From Streptomyces sp. Tue 6430 (GTDB taxonomy: Bacteria; Actinomycetota; Actinomycetes; Streptomycetales; Streptomycetaceae), in the NCBI GenBank assembly GCA_021568835.1, contig JAKGSH010000003.1, positions 224,930 through 288,929 on the forward strand: DNA of 64,000 nt. The letters are read 5' to 3'. A program made the position numbers and the translations under genes. Numbering within the stretch: position 1 is the stretch's first letter; every line of letters starts with the position of its first letter. The notes beneath the pieces are model-generated. The model was not told the origin of the DNA. It ran no database searches and saw only the letters and a program-made list of their open reading frames with translations. This document shows positions 56,973 to 64,000 of this stretch, in pieces.

Positions 56973-57871
56973 ATGAGCACACTGCCGGTCGCCGTGGCGG
57001 TCGACGGTTCCGAGGACAGTCGGCGGGCCCTCGACTGGGCCGTGGACGCCGCACGCCGGCGCCGGACGGCACTGCGCGTCTGCCACGTCCGCCACTACGC
57101 CGCGTGGACCCAGCCAGGCGCGCCCGTCACCCCGCCCCGCCCCCGGGCGAGGACCCCGTCCTCGCCGACGCGCGCGCCCGGCTGGAGGAGACCGCGGACG
57201 GTACGGACGTGGAGTACGTCGGTCTCGACGGGGCGCCGGGCGCGCTGCTGCCCGAACTGGGCGCCGAGGCCGAACTGCTCGTGCTCGGGTCCCGGGGGCG
57301 GGGAGGTTTCCGGAGCCTGCTGCTCGGCTCCAACGGCATGACCGCCGCCCGCGACGCCGAGTGCCCCGTCGTGATCGTGCCCCGGCCCGGCCGCGAGGTG
57401 GACGGCCCGCCGCCCGGACCCGGTCCGCGGGTCGTCGTCGGTCTCAACGTCGACAGCCCCGACGACGCCGCCCTCGCCCTCGCCTTCACCGAGGCCGCCC
57501 TGCGCGACGCCCGGCTCCAGGTGGTCGCCGCCTATCCCTGGCCCGTCCAGACCTGGGCCGCCCCCGGCGAACTCCTCCCGAACGGCATCGACCAGGGCGC
57601 CCTCGAACACGAGACCCGCACCCTCGCCGACGGCTTCCTCGCCGCGCACCGGCAGCGCCACCCCGAGGTCCACGTGGAGCCGTACCCCGCCCCCGGCGAC
57701 GCGGCCGGCCACCTCGTCCCCGCCTCCCGGGACGCCGAGCTGGTCGTGGTGGGCCGCCACCGCCGGCGCCTGCTGGCGCCCGCCCGCATGCTGGGCTCCG
57801 TCACCCACGCCGTCCTGCTGCACGCGGCGAGCCCGGTGGCGGTGGTGCCACCGATGCCCGCGGAGGAATGA
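56973..57871 (+). CDS. Tandem-domain universal stress protein, one frame break
   Basis: ATG at 56973 after GGAGGTGAGG. Domain 1: PVAVAVDGSEDSRRALDWAV, with the ATP loop LGSRGRGGFRSLLLGSNGMT found after a one-base shift near 57120. Domain 2: VVVGLNVDSPDDAALALAFT and VGRHRRRLLAPARMLGSVTH, which is better conserved than in the other copies. About 299 residues when corrected. Fifth stress protein of this type in the window; no exact DevR-type box before it. Confidence 0.8.
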
Positions 57872-57913
57872 GCCGCCCCCGCCGGTGAACGCCGGCGGCC
57901 TATCATCGGCCGC

Positions 57914-58513
57914 ATGCAGGACGCGCTCCCCGCCGACGGCCGCCTCGCCCTCGACCTCGCACTGACCGTCCGGCACGACGGTCACGGCGGGGTCGCCGAC
58001 GACCTCACCGACCCCGCGGGACTGACCGCCTGGGTCCGCGGCCACGCCGACGTCCTTCCGGTCGCTCCGGGCTACGCCGCCGACGCCCGGGGCCTCACCG
58101 CCGTACGCGACCTGCGCGCCGCCGTCCGGGCCCTCTTCGCGCACGCCGTGCGCCCCGGCGCGCCGAGCCCCGCCGACGCCGCCCGGCTGCCGTCCGCGGC
58201 CGACGCCCTGGACCGCCTCAACACGGCCGCCGCCCGCCTGCCCACCGTCCCCGTCCTGCACTGGAGCGACGGCGCCGATCCGCGCGTCGGCCGGCGGCCC
58301 GTGCCGGACGGCGACGACCTCGAGGCCGCCCTCGCACAGGCCGTGATCGCCTTCCTGGGCGGCCCGGACCGGCAGCGCCTGCGCGCCTGCCACGCCCCGC
58401 GCTGCGTCCGCTACTTCCTCAAGGACCACCCGCGCCAGGAGTGGTGCGGACCGTCCTGCGGGAACCGCGCCCGGGTGGCCCGCCACCACGAACGCCACAA
58501 GCAGGCCTCGTGA
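57914..58513 (+). CDS. CGNR zinc-finger protein
   Basis: 199 residues, MQDALPADGRLALDLALTVR. The N-terminal part is the ABATE-type domain (LTDPAGLTAWVRGHADVL, then AVRDLRAAVRALFAHAV). The C-terminal zinc finger reads LRACHAPRCVRYFLKDHPRQ, then EWCGPSCGNRARVARHHERH, with the signature CGNR. Proteins of this family are probably DNA-binding stress regulators. Starts 43 bases after the stress protein stop, so the two may be co-transcribed. Confidence 0.85.
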   Translation: MQDALPADGRLALDLALTVRHDGHGGVADDLTDPAGLTAWVRGHADVLPVAPGYAADARGLTAVRDLRAAVRALFAHAVRPGAPSPADAARLPSAADALDRLNTAAARLPTVPVLHWSDGADPRVGRRPVPDGDDLEAALAQAVIAFLGGPDRQRLRACHAPRCVRYFLKDHPRQEWCGPSCGNRARVARHHERHKQAS

Positions 58514-58683
58514 CCCGACAGGCGCCGAAGACCCCGGACGGCCCTCGAACACCCCCGAACAGCCTCCGGAAGGACTCCGGTCGGCCGCCGGCCCGGCCGC
58601 ATCCCGGTGAGAGCCGCGCGACCACCCCGGACGGGCGACCGCCCGCAGGACGCCGACGGCCCCCGTACCCGTACCATGGCCCC

Positions 58684-59180
58684 ATGTCGTTCCTCCGCCG
58701 CCGCAGTGCCACGCCCGCCGGGCCCGACTTCGACGTCCTGGCCATGGACCCGGGTGACTGGCCCGGCAACCTCGGCGCCGGCCTGCTGCCCGCCCCCGAC
58801 GGCACGTGCCAGGGCGTCTTCCTGCGCTACGACCTCTTCGGCGGCCGCGGCCCCGCGATGATCATCGGCAACCTTCCCGAGGGCTCGCCGGCCCGCGAGG
58901 TCGCTCAGGGCGAGGTTCCCTTCGAGGTGGCCCAGCTGCTGCTCGCACTGGAGAACGAGGAGGAGGTGACCGTCGTCGGCACCGAGGACATGCCGGTGAT
59001 GCAGGGCGACAACCTTCTCATCGTGCGCCGCCTCAAGCTCTCCGAGAGCCGCATCTCCTGCGTGCAGTTCGACCGCAGCGACAACGTCCTGGTGACCATC
59101 GCCGCCTGGGACCGCCCATCACCGACGACCTGTACGCCCTGCTGAAGCCGCTCCCGGCGGAGCTTTTCCAGCAGGGCTGA
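58684..59180 (+). CDS. Conserved Streptomyces protein of unknown function
   Basis: ATG at 58684 gives MSFLRRRSATPAGPDFDVLA. About 165 residues when a one-base loss near 59115 is corrected so that WDRP continues ITDDLYALLKPLPAELFQQG. The middle (PFEVAQLLLALENEEEVTVV and GDNLLIVRRLKLSESRISCV) is regular alpha/beta. No catalytic motif. I believe it is widely conserved in the genus, but cannot assign a role. Soluble. Confidence 0.65.
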
Positions 59181-59186
59181 CCGGAC

Positions 59187-61180
59187 CTACGGCGCCGTCG
59201 GCCGTACGTCCGCGGCCCGGACGAACGCCACCCGGTGCCCGTACTGGATCTCGTAGTACAGGTCCTCGCCGACGACCACCCGGTGCGAGTCGTCGGTGAA
59301 GTCGACCGCGTAGTAGTACTCGCCGGGCACCTTGGCGCCGGCCACGTACTTCTGTCCCGCCGGGAGCCGGTACGGCAGCGGCGACACCGACTGGACGGGC
59401 ACGTCCGCCGGGTACGCCGACGCCTCCGGGTAGGCGCGCCCGTAGACCGGCACGCTGTCGACACCGTCCTTCGGGGTCACCAGCACCCCGTTCGCGGGCA
59501 CGGCCGTCGGCCGGGCCGCGGGGTTGCGGAACCAGGCCTTCTGGCCCAGGTACCAGATCGCCGTCCAGTCGCCGAAGCGGTCGGCGACCGCGTACTGCTG
59601 GCCGGTGGAGACCCGTGAGGAGAGGTCGTTCACGCCCGTCGTCGGACCGTGCCGAGGCCGGCGTCCGTGATCAGGGCGGAGTTCTCGTCGTGGTCGGAGT
59701 ACAGCCGCACCGCGCTCGACCCGTGCGCCGCGCACGGCTCGCCCTTCGCCGTGCAGTCCGTGTACACCGGCCGGTTGGCGGAGTAGTGCGGCAGGATCGT
59801 CACCACCCCGGCGTTCTTGCCGGCCGTGGCCCTGAAGGGCCGGCCCAGCAGCTCGAAGTAGTGCCGCCAGTCCCAGTACGGCCCCGGGTCGGTGTGCATG
59901 CCCGGCACGGTCGCCGCGGTCGGGCCGGGCACGGTGTCGTGCCCCAGGATGTGCTGCCGGTCCAGCGGAATGCCGTACTTCTTCGCCAGGTACGTCACCA
60001 GGCGCGCCGACGACCGGTACATCGCCTCCGTGTACCAGGAGTCCGGCGAGGCGAGGAAGCCCTCGTGCTCCAGACCGATCGACGTGGCGTTGACGTACCA
60101 GTTGCCCGCGTGCCAGGCCACGTCCTTCGCCTTCACGTGCTGGGCGATGTGGCCGTCGGTGGAGCGCAGCGAGTACTGCCAGGACACGTAGGTGGGGTCC
60201 TGGACCAGGTCCAGGACCCCCTCCCAGGCGCCCTCGGTGTCGTGCACGACGATGTACTTGATCGACTGCGACGCCGGGCGGTTCCCCAGGTCGTGGTTGC
60301 CGTAGTCGTCGTCGCCGAACTGCTCGTACGGCGCCGGGATCCACTCGCAGGAGACCGACGCCGGACACTCGGTGCCGGCCGCGGACGCCGTGCGCAGACC
60401 GGTCCGCCGCAGTTGCCCCTGTCGGGCGCCAGTCCCGGCCGCGCGGCCAGCGCCACCCGCTGGCCGGCGTCCGTGGTCCGCTCCTGCCCGGTGCGGATCA
60501 CGTCGTACACGTCGTCGGCGTACGTGGCGGCCGTCGCGGTGTCGTCGGCGCCGGAGAAGCGTGCCACGGCGCCGTACCAGTCGGCCGGATCGTCGGTCGG
60601 CGGCCGGCCCAGGTCGCGCTGCGCGGCGGCGAGCAGGGCGGCGCCGCCGGCCACGTTGGCGGCCGGGTCGGTGCGCAGTTCCTCAGGCTCAGACCGGTCA
60701 GCTCCGCGGCCTCGGGAAGCGTCCTGAGGCGGGCCGGGATCCCGGTGCCGGCCGGGAGCGGCGCCTTCGGGCGCAGGGCGGCGCGGGCGTCGTCGCCGCG
60801 CGGGTCCTCCGTGCCCTCGCTGTGGTGCGGGGCGCCGGCCAGGGCGGTGCGGGCGTCCGTGAGGTGCATCGGACCGTAGCCGCCGGTCACGCTCGGCGCG
60901 CCGCCGTGCGCGTCCCAGCGGGACTGGAGGTAGGAGACGCCCAGCAGCACGCTCTGCGGCACGTCGTACTCGGCGGCCGCGGCGGCGAAGGCCTGCTGCA
61001 GCCCCGTCGCCGACAGCTCCGCGACGCCGGGCGAGCCCGGTGAGCCCGGTGAGCCCGGTGAGGGGGACGCGGCGAGCAGCGGGAACAGCAGAGCCGCCGA
61101 GGCGACGGCGCCGGCGGCTCTGCGGGTGCGCGGGTGAACGGGGTGCGCGCGGGTCTGGGGTGGGTGAGGGATCCTCGCAA
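59187..61180 (-). CDS. Secreted N-acetylmuramoyl-L-alanine amidase
   Basis: GGAGG six bases before TTG 61180 marks the likely start. After a shift near 61120 comes a signal peptide (AAGAVASAALLFPLLAASPS). A lysozyme-like region follows (GLQQAFAAAAAEYDVPQSVL, LGVSYLQSRW), then, after more shifts, an amidase_2/PGRP domain. Zinc ligands are His in VHDTEGAWEG, His in ILGHDTVPGPTA and His in GMHTDPGPYWDW, with LEHEGF as in PGRPs. The C-terminal 150 residues look like SH3-type wall-binding repeats (TAIWYLGQKAWFRNP). At least four single-base shifts. It cleaves peptidoglycan between MurNAc and L-Ala outside the cell. Confidence 0.8.
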
Positions 61181-61482
61181 TGCGGCCTCCTGGGACGGGC
61201 GGGCGGGGCGTGGCGTGCGGGGCCGGACGTGGCTCAGTGGTACCGGCTTGCCGACGATCCGTCAATCATGCCCACGGCACGGCGATTTCCCATGTCAGCG
61301 AGGGGCGGGCGAGTTTCGTGGCGGGCGGTCGTGCCGCCTGCGGTCCGTCACCGGCGTACACCAATGGCTCCGGCGCGAAGGTCCCGGCACGCGAAGGTCC
61401 GTGGTGCGCCGACGCTCCGGCGCAGCACGGACCTTTCGCCCTCGGCGAGCGGGACCCGCTCGCGCCGGTCAGCTCGCGCCGG
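61181..61482. other. Gap upstream of the amidase gene
   Basis: 302 bases between the 3' end of the kinase-like gene and the amidase start. No gene. Several AT-richer patches (near 61260-61300) may hold the amidase promoter. Confidence 0.35.
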
Positions 61483-62657
61483 TCAGCGAGTGCCGACCGC
61501 CGCGCGGACGGCCCGGCGGGCCATCTGGCAGTCGTCGTGCAGCCGGCGCAGCAGCAACCGCTGCTCCTCGCCGGACGGCACGGCACCCGGATGGGGGGCT
61601 CCCCCGGCCGCGGGGGCCGCGTCGTGCATCGAACGCTGCACGGCCATCTCGTAGGTGCGGATCTCCCGGGTCAGCACCAGCATCAGGTTGACCAGGAAGG
61701 CGTCGCGTGAGGCCGGACCCGCCGACTGGGCGATCTGGCTGATCTGGCGGCGCGCCGCCGGCGCCTCACCGAGGACCGCCCACAGTGTCGCCAGGTCGTA
61801 GCCCGGCAGGTACCAGCCCGCGTGCTCCCAGTCCACCAGCACGGGACCGGCCGGTGACAGGAGCATGTTGGACAGCAGGGCGTCGCCGTGGCAGAACTGG
61901 CCCATGCCCTGCCGGCCCGCGGTCGCCGCGATGCCGTGCAGCAGCTTCTGGAGGTCCCCCAGATCCCGGTCGGTCAGCAGTCCCAGCTCGTGGTAGCGGG
62001 AGATCCGGGCCGCGTAGTCCAGCGGGGCGTCGAAGGTGCCGGCCGCGGGCCGCCAGGCGTTGAGCCGGCAGATCGCGCCGAGCGCCGCCCGGACGTCCGC
62101 GCCGGACGGGGCCTCCGCGGGGTGCCGTTGCAGGGCCGCCACGCGTCCCGGCATCCGTTCGATGACGAGGGTGCAGTTGTCCGGGTCCGCCGCGATCAGC
62201 CTCGGCGCCCGCACAGGGGGGCGGTGCCGGACGAACGTGCGGTACGCAGCTATCTCGTGCCGGATCCGCTCGGCCCACGCGGGGGAGTGGTCCAGTAAAC
62301 ACTTGGCGACGGCCGTGCTGCGTCCGGTCGTGCCGACCAGGAGCACGGAGCGCCCGCTGCGGCGCAGTACCTGCACGGGGGCGAACTCCGGGCAGATCCG
62401 GTGCACCGACGCGATCGCCGCGCGCAGTTGGGCGCCCTGCGGGCCGGACAGGTCGAGTCTCCCGCTGAGGGGCTGTGTGCCGAGCCCCGCGGGGCGCCGG
62501 GCGACGCGGCCGCGCCGAGCACGGCGGGTGCCGGCCGGGCGGGGTCGAGGTAGGGGCCGCCGCCGCCCGGGCGGGAGTGCAGCGACCGGGTGGGGCGGAC
62601 ACGGAGGACGATGCTGTGTACATGGGCGAAACAGATCCCTTCGTGTGCCTGCGACAT
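61483..62657 (-). CDS. Aminoglycoside-phosphotransferase-like kinase
   Basis: ATG at 62657 gives [16 protein letters not shown] shift near 62480 joins it to the main part, [20 protein letters not shown]. The kinase fold is clear: [12 protein letters not shown] (ATP-binding Lys), Brenner motif [20 protein letters not shown] and metal motif [15 protein letters not shown]. About 391 residues. APH-like kinases in Streptomyces phosphorylate antibiotics, choline or unknown metabolites; nothing here decides. It is divergent from the NsdA-like regulator gene, and this pairing recalls a conserved Streptomyces neighbourhood. Confidence 0.75.
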
Positions 62658-62854
62658 CGATGCGCCGCCCGGCCCGGCCTCCCGGGTACACCCTGGGGAA
62701 TGTCCCTCGGCGACCGGGTCGGGTGGCGCATTCCTACCTGACACCTGTCGCCCAGTGGCACACCATCTGGCGCACCCTGGCGAACCCTGGCGAATAGTCG
62801 CCCGGCAACCTGCACGGGGCTACTGTCAACTCAGCCGAGAACCTGGGGGCTTAC

Positions 62855-64000
62855 GTGAGCGGACAACCCAACACCCGCCTGGCGGACCTGTTCGGCCTGG
62901 CCGGCTGGTCCAAAGGGGAACTCGCGAGGCTGGTCAACCGGCAGGCGGCGGCCATGGGCCACCCCCAGCTGTCGACCGACACCTCCCGGGTGCGGCGGTG
63001 GATCGACATGGGAGAGATCCCGCGCGATCCGGTGCCGCGGGTGCTGGCGGCCCTGTTCACCGAGCGTCTCGGCCGTGTCGTGACCATCGAGGACCTCGGT
63101 CTGGTCCGGCACGGGCGTGCGGGGAAACGGCCACGCGACGGGAGTGCGCAACATCCCGACGGCGTGCCGTGGGCGCCCGAACGGACTGCCGCGGTCCTCA
63201 CCGAATTCACGGGAATGGACCTCATGCTCAACCGACGCGGCTTGGTGGGCGCGGGTGCCGCGCTCGCCGCGGGATCAGCACTCAGCAGCGCCATGTACGA
63301 CTGGCTGCACACCGACCCCACCCTCTCCGCCGACGCTTCCGTCGTCGATCACCCCCTCCTGCACGCCGACTCCGCCGGGTTCGACCGTTACGAGGCCGCC
63401 CCGTCGGTACGGAGGAGGTCGACGAACTGGAGCGCTCGGTGGAGGTGTTCCGGCCTGGACGCCGCCCGCGGCGGCGGGCTCCAGCGCAAGGCCGTGGTGG
63501 GCCAGCTCAACGAGGTGGGCGGCATGCTCGCCTACCGGCACCCACCCCATCTCCAGCGGCGCCTGTGGGGCGTCGCCGCCAACCTCGCCGTGCTCGCGGG
63601 CTGGATGTCGCACGACGTCGGCCTGGAACCCACGGCCCAGAAGTACTTCGTGATCGCCGCCCATGCGCGCGGGAGGGCGGCGACCGGCCCCGGGCGGGGA
63701 GGCCCTCTCCAGGGCGGCCGTCAGATGGTGCACCTCGGCCGGCCCGACGAGGCCCTGGACCTCATGAAGCTCGCCCAGTCCGGCTCCGGTGACGCGTGCT
63801 GCCGCGCACGCGGGCGATGTTCCACACCATCGAGGCCTGGGCACAGGCCTCGATGGGCAAGGGGCAGGCCATGCGCCGCACGCTCGGGCGGGCGGAGGAC
63901 CTGTTCGTCTCCGGCCGGATCGATGCGGAGACGCCGTCCTGGATGCAGACCTTCAAGGACGAGGACCTGTACGGCATGCAGGCCCTGGCCTACCGCACGC
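62855..64000 (+). CDS. NsdA-like XRE/TPR regulator, cut by window edge
   Basis: GTG at 62855 gives VSGQPNTRLADLFGLAGWSK, then GELARLVNRQAAAMGHPQLS and TSRVRRWIDMGEIPRDPVPR, an XRE-type helix-turn-helix. MDLMLNRRGLVGAGAALAAG follows, and then helical TPR-like repeats (AVVGQLNEVGGMLAYRHPPH, LQRRLWGVAANLAVLAGWMS). This matches my memory of NsdA and its paralogues, regulators that dampen antibiotic production and sporulation in Streptomyces. At least four compensating single-base shifts occur between 63400 and 63800. The C terminus lies beyond 64000. Confidence 0.8.
   Translation, partial: MSGQPNTRLADLFGLAGWSKGELARLVNRQAAAMGHPQLSTDTSRVRRWIDMGEIPRDPVPRVLAALFTERLGRVVTIEDLGLVRHGRAGKRPRDGSAQHPDGVPWAPERTAAVLTEFTGMDLMLNRRGLVGAGAALAAGSALSSAMYDWLHTDPTLSADASVVDHPLLHADSAGFDRYEAAPSVRRRSTNWSARWRCSGLDAARGGGLQRKAVVGQLNEVGGMLAYRHPPHLQRRLWGVAANLAVLAGWMSHDVGLEPTAQKYFVIAAHARGRAATGPGRGGPLQGGRQMVHLGRPDEALDLMKLAQSGSGDACCRARGRCSTPSRPGHRPRWARGRPCAARSGGRRTCSSPAGSMRRRRPGCRPSRTRTCTACRPWPTAR

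Overview
The window reads as Streptomyces (or a very close relative). Base composition is extremely GC-rich, GTG starts are frequent behind GGAGG-type ribosome binding sites, and the gene families are typical of the genus: DUF397, DUF6479, a CGNR zinc finger, tandem-domain universal stress proteins and, at the right edge, a regulator of the NsdA type. About twenty otherwise well conserved genes are broken by one or more single-base shifts, usually in G/C runs and with the downstream frame fully preserved. This looks more like consensus error in the assembly than decay. Such genes are given as one CDS, with the shifts stated.

Bases 1-13.8 kb are a mobile-element graveyard. It holds an IS21 istB remnant, a small membrane-protein gene and a CBS-BON gene. 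Next comes a degenerate Tn3-family transposon (2239-7117) with 39-bp terminal repeats. It carries a gene for a GyrB-like protein without the ATPase domain, a two-S1-domain protein gene and a serine resolvase, and it is itself hit by an IS5/IS1031-type element (5626-6967) carrying a passenger gene. After an MDR oxidoreductase/TetR pair comes a second transposon (9034-13782). It has Tn7-like ends (repeated TTGGCGG motifs, 5-bp target duplication ACGCG) and a tnsA-like fragment truncated by an IS256-family element. Its cargo is a secreted protein, a small membrane protein and an AraC regulator.

From 14 to 27 kb lie several small regulator/target divergons: acyl-CoA ligase with PucR regulator, 3-hydroxyisobutyrate-dehydrogenase-like enzyme with TetR, and MFS transporter with ArsR, the last two with clear inverted-repeat operators. 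A YcnI copper-protein pair and an RpiB-like isomerase follow.

From 27 to 58 kb lies an island resembling the anaerobic/dormancy regulon of actinobacteria (DevR/DosR, called OsdR in Streptomyces). It contains phosphoketolase, five tandem-domain universal stress proteins, a flavin/pyridoxamine-oxidase-like protein, a PAS-SpoIIE phosphatase, a UvrA-like ABC protein, a DUF326 Cys-rich protein, a ferric-reductase/FMN-binding operon, an OmpR-type two-component system with 11-bp direct-repeat sites on both sides of the intergenic region, an ATPase, a phosphoribosyltransferase-hydrolase fusion, acyl-CoA ligases and an intact paaK. Two identical-pattern GGGACCnnnGGCCC sites lie upstream of stress-protein genes. 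I infer that the island supports redox balance, substrate-level ATP (acetyl phosphate) and survival when respiration is limited. The last 5 kb return to ordinary chromosome: CGNR regulator, a secreted amidase, an APH-like kinase and an NsdA-like regulator cut by the window edge.
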